A stretch of DNA of 64,000 nt from contig NZ_CP034726.1 in the NCBI RefSeq assembly GCF_004359375.1, positions 806,001-870,000 on the forward strand, in the 5' to 3' direction. Below the pieces are notes generated by a model. The model did not search any database. It was not told where the DNA came from and saw only the letters and a program-made list of their open reading frames with translations. Below are positions 35,177-43,370 of the stretch, in pieces (within the stretch, counting starts at the first letter, position 1; each line of letters begins with the position of its first letter). The DNA comes from Acetilactobacillus jinshanensis (GTDB lineage Bacteria; Bacillota; Bacilli; Lactobacillales; Lactobacillaceae). A program made the translations under genes and the position numbers.

Positions 35177-36532
35177 TTAACCAACGATCACGTTCAGTAA
35201 CAGGACCATTAATAAACCGACCACGGAGATTACCGTTTCCAGGACGGTCCAGGTCTTTAACGTTTGACCAACCGTTAAATCAAAGTATTCTTGGAACATC
35301 CAGAAACCGGTATCGTTAACGTGGGATGCAGCTAAGGAACCGGCACCGATGGCTAAGACCATCAAAACTGGGTCAACGCTGGAAGCATGCATGATCGGGG
35401 TAACTAGACCGGCGGCAGTCATTCCAGAGACCATGGCAGAACCCAATGATACTCGAAGAATCACGGCAATCATCCAGCCCAAAATTAACGGTGACAAGTT
35501 AGCGTGCATCACCAGGTGCTGAATGGCGGTCCCGACACCACCATCGATTAAGACCTGCTTAAAAGCGGCACCACCACCAATGATAAACAACAGCATTGCG
35601 ATTGAATTAACTGCTTTCTTAATGGTCTGTGAGATGTCAGACATCGTTTTACCACGGTGAAAGCCCATCGACCAGATCGCGAAGAGTAGGGAGATCACCA
35701 TTACCAAAATTGGGTTACCCAGTGCCGTGAAGAGGGCGTCTAAACCGTGCGGGTCTTTGGGTGCTTCACCACCGTTAAAAATCATCTGATAGATCGTAGC
35801 GATGGCCATGAAGATGACCGGGAATAACGAAGTTAAGGCAGAAATCCCAAACTTAGGCGTTTCGTCTAACTTGAAGTGGTGCATCTTACCGATTGCGGGT
35901 AACGAATGCTTAACAGTAAAGGCGTCAGGGATGTATTTTCGGGCCAATTTCGAGAATAACGGACCCGCAATAATCGCACAGGGAATCGCAACGATAATCC
36001 CTAACAGTAGAGTTTTACCCATGTTAGCGTTTAAAGTTGCCGCAACGGCAGTTGGTGCCGGTTGTGGAGGTAAGAAGCCTTGGGTCGCGGATAACGCCGC
36101 TGCCATCGGGATCCCAAGATAGGAAAACGGAATTTTAGCTTCTAAAGCGATCGCAAAGACAATCGGTGTTAAAAGGACCAAGCCGACTTCAAAGAACAAT
36201 GACATCCCAATAATAAACGATGCCGCGGCGATGGCCCACTGAAGTCGTTTTCGGCCAAATTTACCGATCAACGTTTGGGCAATTCGGTAGGATCCACCGG
36301 CATCGGACACCAGTCGGCCAATTACGGCACCGAAACCAAAGATAATGACTAGCTCTCCTAGGGCACTACCGATCCCGTTCTTAATGGAGTTCCCAATTTG
36401 CACCGGATTCATCCCTAAACCTAACGCAACCAAGATCGCGGTCACGATCAAGGAGACAAACGTATTTAATTTCAATTTCACGATCAGGAACAGCAGAAGC
36501 AGGATTCCCAAGATCAGAATGGCGATTTGCAT
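35177..36532 (-). CDS. GntP-family gluconate/organic acid permease
   Basis: 451 residues, about 12-14 membrane segments. Typical GntP features are FGAVIGRLVSDAGGSYRIAQ, LPPQPAPTAVA and the conserved GAGSLAASHVNDTGFWMFQE near the C-terminus. Family members take up gluconate or related hydroxy acids with protons. No gluconate kinase or regulator is adjacent, so the substrate is uncertain. Confidence 0.9.
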   Translation of the reverse strand: MQIAILILGILLLLFLIVKLKLNTFVSLIVTAILVALGLGMNPVQIGNSIKNGIGSALGELVIIFGFGAVIGRLVSDAGGSYRIAQTLIGKFGRKRLQWAIAAASFIIGMSLFFEVGLVLLTPIVFAIALEAKIPFSYLGIPMAAALSATQGFLPPQPAPTAVAATLNANMGKTLLLGIIVAIPCAIIAGPLFSKLARKYIPDAFTVKHSLPAIGKMHHFKLDETPKFGISALTSLFPVIFMAIATIYQMIFNGGEAPKDPHGLDALFTALGNPILVMVISLLFAIWSMGFHRGKTMSDISQTIKKAVNSIAMLLFIIGGGAAFKQVLIDGGVGTAIQHLVMHANLSPLILGWMIAVILRVSLGSAMVSGMTAAGLVTPIMHASSVDPVLMVLAIGAGSLAASHVNDTGFWMFQEYFDLTVGQTLKTWTVLETVISVVGLLMVLLLNVIVG

Positions 36533-36690
36533 AGCTCAACCTCGATTCAAAATTTTCTAAATAATAGCTTCATTTTATTATATTTTGGGTATGTTTTAAA
36601 TCGATCTCGATAGATTTTCGCACGATTTAACGAAATTTGCGCTAAAATGATATAATAGCTACAAAATTGTTATCTTGGGTTAGGACTGAA

Positions 36691-37473
36691 GTGATTTTTA
36701 AATGTGTAATAAAGCAATCGTTTTTTTTTGATTTAGACGGAACGTTGTTAACCGATGACCAGCAGATTCTACCTTCTAGCGTGTCTGCAATTCATACGCT
36801 TCAAGCAAATCACATCGTTCCGGTCATCTGTACCGGCCGCAACATGAAAGAAATTCAGAGCATTATCGAAATTACGGGCATCGATACGTTGATTACCGAA
36901 AATGGCAGCTACATTAAACATCATCAAACGATTCGAATTGAAAATATTCGTAAAAAGGTCATTAAAGAATTAGTTGATATGGCTAATAAACTCGGCGACG
37001 CCGTAGGTTTCCGTAACGCCATTAACGTTGCCGTTACTAAAATCAATAAATACACCCGTAAGTGTTACGGTGGCTACTTCAAATGGGCTAAAGTTGATCC
37101 TTACTTTTATTTAAAGTCACCAATTAATTTTTTGAACGTCTTTACTGATGGTAGCGACGTTCAACAGTACCGGAATGCGTTTGCCGGCAAATTATCAATC
37201 ACCCATAATGATCCGCACGTTTTAGACATCAATCGTTACGGTGTTAGTAAGGCTACCGGAATCCAGGACGTTCTAAATGATTTTCATTGGACCCATTTAC
37301 CAACGTATTGCTTCGGGGATGCCGCTAACGACGTTCCGATGTTCAAGAAGGTTAAGCATTCCATCGCCATGGCTAATGCTGATGATGAATGTAAGCAAGA
37401 GGCCGAATACGTGACCGATTCCAATAACGACAACGGTATCGCTCACGCCTTACATCACTTTAATTTAATTTAA
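36691..37473 (+). CDS. Cof-type HAD phosphatase with a 9-T tract at the start
   Basis: About 260 residues of the Cof/YwpJ-type HAD family: motif I DLDGTLLTDD, motif II CTGRN, Lys in KATG, motif IV CFGDAANDVPMF. The frame as sequenced can start at GTG 36691 (AGGA 5 bases upstream), giving MIFKCVIKQSFFFDLDGTLL. A better family-like start, ATG at 36704 (MCNKAIVFF then DLDGTLL), would need eight T instead of the nine at 36721-36729. The gene may therefore be frameshifted or use slippage. Confidence 0.82.
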   Translation: MIFKCVIKQSFFFDLDGTLLTDDQQILPSSVSAIHTLQANHIVPVICTGRNMKEIQSIIEITGIDTLITENGSYIKHHQTIRIENIRKKVIKELVDMANKLGDAVGFRNAINVAVTKINKYTRKCYGGYFKWAKVDPYFYLKSPINFLNVFTDGSDVQQYRNAFAGKLSITHNDPHVLDINRYGVSKATGIQDVLNDFHWTHLPTYCFGDAANDVPMFKKVKHSIAMANADDECKQEAEYVTDSNNDNGIAHALHHFNLI

Positions 37474-37486
37474 TTAGGGTAAAATA

Positions 37487-37513
37487 AAAGACGATCAAAA
37501 TGATCGTCTTTTA
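37487..37513. terminator. Terminator after the HAD gene
   Basis: AAAAGACGATCAaaaTGATCGTCTTTTA. Confidence 0.85.
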
Positions 37514-37522
37514 TTAATTAAC

Positions 37523-37759
37523 TTAAAAATAATCGTGTTCGCGAATAAAACTCTTAGCCTTAAGCTGAGTAAGTTGCTGTTTTAAAGCTTGATTTTCTTT
37601 AGTCAGCTTCTTAACTCGTTTAAAGGCTTTTTTCTTTTTCTTGTTTAACATCTTTTTTCGATCGTGTTCTTTTTCGTATTTGGCGTGCCAGTCGACAGGT
37701 TTAGCTTCGGCTTCGGTCTGGTCGGTCTGACTAGCGACACTTGATTGAGATTGATCCAT
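37523..37759 (-). CDS. Small Lys-rich coiled-coil protein
   Basis: The ATG at 37759 (MDQSQSSVASQTDQTEAEAK) has GAAAGGAAG upstream; the frame extends to 37801 without a ribosome site. 78 residues; the second half is a highly basic coiled coil (KKMLNKKKKKAFKRVKKL, then LTKENQALKQQLTQLKAK). Function unknown. Confidence 0.55.
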   Translation of the reverse strand: MDQSQSSVASQTDQTEAEAKPVDWHAKYEKEHDRKKMLNKKKKKAFKRVKKLTKENQALKQQLTQLKAKSFIREHDYF

Positions 37760-37897
37760 AAGAGCTTCCTTTCTTACTAATATACATCCCAAAGGCTTCA
37801 TTATTATGATAACGAATTACCATTAATTAATTCAACATTTTTATAACTTAGTGATAAACTTAATTTAGAGCTAAACGCTAGAGAGGAAAGTGATCTT

Positions 37898-38083
37898 ATG
37901 AAAGATTGGGTTCAAATCATTATCGGCTTACTTGTTTTAGGAATTACATTATTCTTACTTGGTAAGTACAGCCCGTTACAGATGCTTAACTGGTTCACCG
38001 CCATTATTGGCATCGTTGTTGGTACTGCGGCATTAATGTACACTTGTGTCAACTGGGGTAAATATCTAGGTCACACTTTATAA
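37898..38083 (+). CDS. 61-residue two-helix membrane protein
   Basis: Starts MKDWVQIIIGLLVLGITLFL after AGAGAGGAAAG. Two hydrophobic segments (about 5-22 and 31-50). A terminator follows at 38110. Function unknown. Confidence 0.55.
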   Translation: MKDWVQIIIGLLVLGITLFLLGKYSPLQMLNWFTAIIGIVVGTAALMYTCVNWGKYLGHTL

Positions 38084-38109
38084 TCTAAGTTAAAAATAAT
38101 TCATCAACC

Positions 38110-38138
38110 GGACTTCTGTTTTTAGAAGTCCTTTTTTA
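38110..38138 (+). terminator. Terminator
   Basis: GGACTTCTgtttttAGAAGTCCTTTTTT. Confidence 0.85.
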
Positions 38139-38166
38139 TCATCTTTCACAGAACAGGATCTGAAAT

Positions 38167-39051
38167 ATGAGTAACAAGAGCAGGGGACTCACCTTAGACA
38201 TCATCGGCTGTATCTGCTGGGGTGTCTCAGGGACCTTTAGTCAGTATTTATTTGAAAATCACGTCGTATCCGTCTGGTGGATCGCAGGTGTCAGAGCATT
38301 GATTGCTGGAATCGTGATCTTGAGCGCCTACAAAATCTTTGAACACGGTTCGTTGACTTCCATTTGGCACAACACTCATGACTGGTTAACGTTATTGGCG
38401 TTCACTTTTTTGGGGATGCTACCGTGGCAAGTAACTTATTTTCTGGCCATTAAATATAGCAACGCCCCGACGGCTACCGTTTTACAATTTACCGGACCGG
38501 TCTTCATTATTCTAGCAATGGCCGGGATTAAATTCCGCTGGCCGCGACGGATCGATGTCATCTCAATCATTATTTCAATGACTGGATTAATCCTGATGGT
38601 AACGAATGGTCAGCTAACTAAATTAGCGTTGGCACCACTTGGCGTGTTCTGGGGAGTTATGACCGGTGTTACTCAAGCCACCTATACGTTGATTCCTGGA
38701 AAACTACTTCATAAATATAACTCAGAATTAATTCTTGGCTGGGCAATGCTGCTAGGCAGCTTCCCCTTAGTTCCACAGATCCATCCCTTGCCAATGTATA
38801 AATTAACGCCAATTGTACTAATCGCGTTGGCCGTCATCATTTTTGGTGGCACCGTAATTGGTTATCTGTTCTACTTAATTAGTTTGAAGTATCTCCGACC
38901 TACCGTTACGGGGATGCTGGATTGCTTCGAACCGTTAACCGCTACGATCTTATCGGTAATGTTTCTTGGCACTCGAATGACGTGGATCGAAGTAGTCGGT
39001 GCACTGATGATATTGCTAACGGCCTTTCTACAGGCAATCCCAGAGAAATAA
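38167..39051 (+). CDS. EamA/DMT-family transporter
   Basis: 294 residues, ten membrane segments in two EamA repeats. The N-terminus ICWGVSGTFSQYLFENHVVS and C-terminus LDCFEPLTATILSVMFLGTR are typical of DMT exporters. It is more distant from the 17838/24224 pair than those are from each other. The ribosome site is weak (ACAGGATCTG). Substrate unknown. Confidence 0.88.
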   Translation: MSNKSRGLTLDIIGCICWGVSGTFSQYLFENHVVSVWWIAGVRALIAGIVILSAYKIFEHGSLTSIWHNTHDWLTLLAFTFLGMLPWQVTYFLAIKYSNAPTATVLQFTGPVFIILAMAGIKFRWPRRIDVISIIISMTGLILMVTNGQLTKLALAPLGVFWGVMTGVTQATYTLIPGKLLHKYNSELILGWAMLLGSFPLVPQIHPLPMYKLTPIVLIALAVIIFGGTVIGYLFYLISLKYLRPTVTGMLDCFEPLTATILSVMFLGTRMTWIEVVGALMILLTAFLQAIPEK

Positions 39052-39094
39052 TAAATCCGTAAATAATGAAATAAGATTATCCATTTTGTAAACA

Positions 39095-39137
39095 AAAAAG
39101 TGATTCGTTACATAATATAACGGATCACTTTTTTTGA
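39095..39137. terminator. Convergent terminator
   Basis: AAAAAAGTGATtCGTTA/TAACGgATCACTTTTTTT; shared by the EamA gene and the minus-strand rep unit. Confidence 0.85.
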
Positions 39138-39160
39138 TCTTATTAAAATTTAAATCTAAC

Positions 39161-39481
39161 CTATTGCAAACGGTTGATCTGTTTCAGACTTTCATCTAAC
39201 GAAGCATCATTTAAATGATACTTGTTACAGAAATTCTTCAACTGATCTTTATTTAAACCGGTGAATTCCTGAAAATCACTGTGCGACTGAATCGCGTGGT
39301 GCTTTAGCATGTATAAATATAACAATTTACCTGCACTTTTAACGTGATCGTCTTCGTTCAGTCCCATGGCGGCACGCCGATTAAAGGATTGATCTTCAAT
39401 CGCGAGGATTTTGACGGCGTTTTTATTAGTTCGCTTAGTATCTTCGCGGAACCGTTTTAAATACTTTCGATTAACTTTCAT
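39161..39481 (-). CDS. Unknown protein cotranscribed with the rep gene
   Basis: The ATG at 39481 (MKVNRKYLKRFREDTKRTNK) follows TTAGGTGA; a GTG three codons earlier is also in frame. About 106 residues, basic N-terminus, helical. It lies 28 bases after the Rep_3 gene on the same strand, the usual place for an accessory or copy-control gene of theta plasmids. No family recognised. Confidence 0.55.
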   Translation of the reverse strand: MKVNRKYLKRFREDTKRTNKNAVKILAIEDQSFNRRAAMGLNEDDHVKSAGKLLYLYMLKHHAIQSHSDFQEFTGLNKDQLKNFCNKYHLNDASLDESLKQINRLQ

Positions 39482-39509
39482 GAAAATCACCTAAATTATT
39501 TATATAATT

Positions 39510-40310
39510 CTAACCGTTTTTATGCGATTCTAGTCGTTCCTGAACCTTATTTTCGGTCTGGTATAACTGGCGACGACTCTTTTTATGTAAAAGAACGTTG
39601 ATGCCAACGACTTTCCGGCCGTGTTTGTAAGGTTTGATCCGAATGTTCATGTCGGTAAGTTCGTTAATCTCACGTTTGGCCGGGGCTAAAACCCGAGCTT
39701 TGAAGTTAGCGAACTGCGGATATTTGTTCCGAAGGTCCAATGCTTCACGAAGTTCACCCAATGAGTAGTTGAACCCTTTGCGTGAATTCTGCATTGAGTA
39801 ATACGATACGAACAATTCATAAAGCCGAATACTATAAGAACTTTGCATCGTCATGATGTAGTAGTAGTTATATTGGGTAAAGAATTGCTTGGTCTTCAGC
39901 AGGAATGGTTTCAGTCGATCATCAAATCGAACCGTAAACGTGTTGGTGTTATGGTTGACTTCAACTTGCGAGAACCAACGGACCAACGTTTCACGGTTAT
40001 GTGACTTCCGAAGCCAGAATGATTTATCGGCTAACCGCTTTAAATCCTGTTTAATCTTATGAACATTAAAACGATTTTGCTTTAATCCCATAAAACGAGC
40101 GTATTCTTTAATATTAAATGTAAAGGTTAGGTTCTTAGTATCGGAATTAATCTGCTGAATTAAATGCAGAATAATTTTCTGCTCATTAGTAGTCAAAGAG
40201 TAACGAGTGTTTTGAATCAGATCGTTACGTTTAACAACCGGGTAATTACGAACTTTGAATTCGTGTAATACTTCGGAACCACCTTTAAGTTTTTTCGGAA
40301 CTTTAGGCAT
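39510..40310 (-). CDS. Plasmid-type replication initiator, Rep_3 family
   Basis: 266 residues from ATG 40310 (GGGAGG 9 bases upstream). Two winged-helix domains as in RepB/RepE-type initiators: VVKRNDLIQNTRYSLTTNEQ (conserved N-terminal start), FTFNIKEYARFMGL, then SSYSIRLYELFVSYY and YSLGELREALDLRNKYPQF. The protein binds iterons and opens a theta-type origin. About 20 iterons lie directly upstream. The frame is intact although the surroundings look chromosomal. Confidence 0.9.
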   Translation of the reverse strand: MPKVPKKLKGGSEVLHEFKVRNYPVVKRNDLIQNTRYSLTTNEQKIILHLIQQINSDTKNLTFTFNIKEYARFMGLKQNRFNVHKIKQDLKRLADKSFWLRKSHNRETLVRWFSQVEVNHNTNTFTVRFDDRLKPFLLKTKQFFTQYNYYYIMTMQSSYSIRLYELFVSYYSMQNSRKGFNYSLGELREALDLRNKYPQFANFKARVLAPAKREINELTDMNIRIKPYKHGRKVVGINVLLHKKSRRQLYQTENKVQERLESHKNG

Positions 40311-40389
40311 ATTTAAAATCCTCCCACGCCTGCATTGTAAGCCACTAGATATTAATAAATCCACTAATTTCTAGTTTTTTATAACACAG

Positions 40390-41071
40390 CGTTAGGTATC
40401 TGTTATAGTTTAAAATCTGAAAATTTCGACATATCGTGAGTTTTCGTTATCACATCAAGATATAACAGCGTTAGATATTTGTTATAGTTCGCAAAAATAA
40501 AAATTTTAACCGTTAGTCATCTGTTATAGTTAATTCAATTTTTGAGTGATTTTTCGCGGAATTCAGAACGTTAGGTATTTGTTATAGTTAGAATTCCAAA
40601 ATTTGACGAAATCGTGACAAGCCCAGCGATTAAATCCGTTATATTTAGGATGAACATCAAAGCCGTGCCACTTTTATCAGGCCTAATCCAATAGGTCTAC
40701 ACAGCGTTAGGTATCCGTTATATTAAACGTTAGATATTTGTTATATTTACCGTTAGCGATTTGTTATAGTTCGCCGTTAGATATTTGTTATATTTACCGT
40801 TAGCAATCCGTTATATTAAGCGTTAGGTATCTGTTATTTTTCCGTTAGACATCTGTTAGATTAGGCGTTAGCGATTTGTTATATTAAGCGTTAGACATCT
40901 GTTAGGTTTCAGAATTCCGACGTTAGCGCTCTGTTATATTATCGTTAGCGGTTAGTTATAGTTCCGTTAGGTAAATGTATGAGCAACGTTAGCGCTCTGT
41001 TATATTTCGTTAGTGCTTTGTTATACTTCAGTTAGTTATCCGTTAGATTACGTTAGCTGTCTGTTATATTA
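40390..41071. repeat. Iteron array of a Rep_3-type origin (about 20 copies)
   Basis: Repeats of about 21 bases with the pattern CGTTAG-N3-TNTGTTATA begin at 40390, 40469, 40511, 40569 and (degenerate) 40627. A dense run follows at 40705, 40728, 40751, 40775, 40798, 40821, 40843, 40866, 40889, 40921, 40943, 40965 (degenerate), 40987, 41008, 41030 and 41051. Spacing in the dense run is 21-24 bases with one gap of 32, near two helical turns. The sparse copies lie next to the rep start and may mediate autoregulation. Confidence 0.92.
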
Positions 41072-41096
41072 ATTGATGCTAATAATCATTAACAAC

Positions 41097-41639
41097 CGTT
41101 AGCATAACAACTCTAAGTAACGTTTAGTCTCAAAACCAACTAAATACTAAATAAATAATATATAAATACTAAATAGATACAACAATAAATAGGCAAATTA
41201 AACATGATTCCAATAAATATTCATATAATACATATAAAAGAGATATAAGAGAAATTGAATTAGGTCGAAATCAAAATTTGAAATTAAAGTTCAACTCTCT
41301 GTTTATAAATTGTGTCAAATTAATTTAAAAGTTATACTGAAATTACGTTAAGTTATAAATTAATTTTTGAACGAAGCACATCAAATAATTAAATAACAGA
41401 TCGTTGTTCGCTAAAAATTATGTACTTGATGTTCATAAAATATTGGAAACATTTCATATATTAATAACTAATTTAGTTAACTTTATTTGTATAATGTAAA
41501 TTTACTAAATATTTAAGAACGTTCACCATTTATATGAGCGCTTTTTATTTAAATAAAATTAACTATTGTTTGAAGCGTATTAGTTATGTTAAACTTTATA
41601 TGCTTACTTACTATAAATAACTGTTAAGAAGGTGAAGCT
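41097..41639. other. Very AT-rich stretch beside the iterons
   Basis: About 540 bases without a credible gene, dominated by A and T, next to the dense iterons, with one degenerate iteron-like CGTTAG at 41097. In theta plasmids the strand-opening region lies beside the iterons, so this could serve that role. I see no clear DnaA box. The ABC exporter promoter must lie in the last 100 bases. Confidence 0.45.
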
Positions 41640-43370
41640 TTGCAGTCCTTAATTAAGAAGTACCTTAATTGGAAGGCTGTAATCGCTGCCGTCCTTTTTC
41701 TTGTTGTCCAGGTTGCGTGTGATTTGTATCTACCGACCGTGACCGTAAGTATCGTTGATAAAGGAATTGTCCACGATGACTTGCCGTTCATTTGGCAACA
41801 GGGAATTAAGATGTTAGTGGTTACGCTTGTCGGATTATTAGGTGCTGCCGGAAATATTTATTTTGCTTCTACCCAGTCACAAGGAATGGGTAAAAAAATT
41901 CGGCTCGCTATCTACCGAAAAGTAATTGATTTTTCTAATCAGAATCTGGATCATTTTGGTGAAGCTTCATTGATCACCCGAGCCACAAACGATGTTGTTC
42001 AGATCCAGAATTTGATGATTAACGTTTTACGAATGATGATCATGTCACCATTAATGTTAATTGGTGCCATTATTTTAGCGTTCATTCAAAGTCCCAAACT
42101 GACTTCGACTTTCGTGGTTGCACTTGCATTATTAGCAATCGTAATCGTATTAATTATGAAGTATGCGGTACCGAAATTTAAAAGTCTGCAAAGACAGACC
42201 GATAGCATTAACTTGATCTTCCGTGAAGGCTTAACCGGGGTCCGTGTTATTCGAGCCTTTAATCGAGACCCGTATGAACAGAATCGATTTGATAAAGCCA
42301 ACCGACGTTATGCTAAAACCGGAATTCAGGCCTATACGTTAGCCGCTTTAATGTTCCCGATTATGACGTTCATTTTGAATATTACTAATATTGGAATCGT
42401 TAGTCTTGGTAGCTTTTTAATTGCGCACTATGAACTACAAGTTGGTAATTTAGTTGCCTTCATGACGTATTCAACCATGATTTTATTTAGTTTCATGATG
42501 TTGGCAATGCTTTTCGTTTTCGTTCCGCGTGCTGAAGTTTCAGCACAACGAATTGATCACGTCTTGGATACCAAGAATACCGTTCGTGATCCTAAGCAGG
42601 CTACCGTCATCCCTAAGGATCGACCCGCTAGTTTGACTTTTGATCACGTTGATTTGAGATATAAGTCTGGTCAGAAGCCGGTCTTAAATAATATTGACTT
42701 TTCTGCCGAAGCAGGACAGACCGTTGCCATCATTGGTGACACTGGATCAGGAAAATCCAGCATCGTTAATTTGATTTCTCGATTATATGACCCGGTCAAC
42801 GGTAACGTTCTGTTGGATGGCATCCCAGTTAACCAGTTACCACAATCAACTTTGCATCAGCGTTTTGCAATCACGATGCAAAAAGCGGTTCTATTTACCG
42901 GAAATATTCGTAGCAACATGAAGTTTGGTAACGAACACGCAACTGATGATCAAATTTGGGATGCTTTAAAGGTTGCCCAAGCCGCTGATTTCGTTAAACG
43001 AGCTGGTGGTCTGGACGCTAAAGTTGCTCAAAACGGTGATAACTTCTCCGGTGGTCAGAAACAACGGTTGTCAATTGCTCGAACCGTGCTGAAACCGGCT
43101 GATGTTTACATCTTTGATGATTCGTTCTCGGCACTGGATTTTGCGACCGATGCTAAGGTCCGTGAAAATCTTTATCGTGATCCGCGGATTCAACGTGCCG
43201 TTACCGTTATCGTTGCCCAGCGTGTTTCGACCATTATGGATGCTGATCTAATTCTGGTTCTCCATCATGGCCAGATCGTTGGCAAGGGTAACCATAAAGA
43301 ATTAATGAAGAATAATAAGTTCTATCGTTCAATTTACAATTCGCAGATCAAAAAGGGGGCCGCTAAATAA
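41640..43370 (+). CDS. ABC exporter subunit with degenerate catalytic site
   Basis: 576 residues: six-helix membrane domain (about 10-300) and ATPase. Walker A is GDTGSGKSS, the signature NFSGGQKQRLSIAR is canonical, but Walker B is VYIFDDS with Asp instead of the catalytic Glu. This is the BmrC/LmrC-type partner of a heterodimeric multidrug exporter. TTG start after GAAGGTGAA. Its stop overlaps the next start codon. Confidence 0.92.
   Translation: MQSLIKKYLNWKAVIAAVLFLVVQVACDLYLPTVTVSIVDKGIVHDDLPFIWQQGIKMLVVTLVGLLGAAGNIYFASTQSQGMGKKIRLAIYRKVIDFSNQNLDHFGEASLITRATNDVVQIQNLMINVLRMMIMSPLMLIGAIILAFIQSPKLTSTFVVALALLAIVIVLIMKYAVPKFKSLQRQTDSINLIFREGLTGVRVIRAFNRDPYEQNRFDKANRRYAKTGIQAYTLAALMFPIMTFILNITNIGIVSLGSFLIAHYELQVGNLVAFMTYSTMILFSFMMLAMLFVFVPRAEVSAQRIDHVLDTKNTVRDPKQATVIPKDRPASLTFDHVDLRYKSGQKPVLNNIDFSAEAGQTVAIIGDTGSGKSSIVNLISRLYDPVNGNVLLDGIPVNQLPQSTLHQRFAITMQKAVLFTGNIRSNMKFGNEHATDDQIWDALKVAQAADFVKRAGGLDAKVAQNGDNFSGGQKQRLSIARTVLKPADVYIFDDSFSALDFATDAKVRENLYRDPRIQRAVTVIVAQRVSTIMDADLILVLHHGQIVGKGNHKELMKNNKFYRSIYNSQIKKGAAK

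Noticed and set aside
40390-41071. CRISPR-like appearance of the repeat array
   Set aside because: The repeats are about 21 bases, lie almost end to end with no 26-40 base unique spacers, vary internally at fixed positions, and sit beside a Rep_3 gene. This is an iteron array. No cas genes are present.
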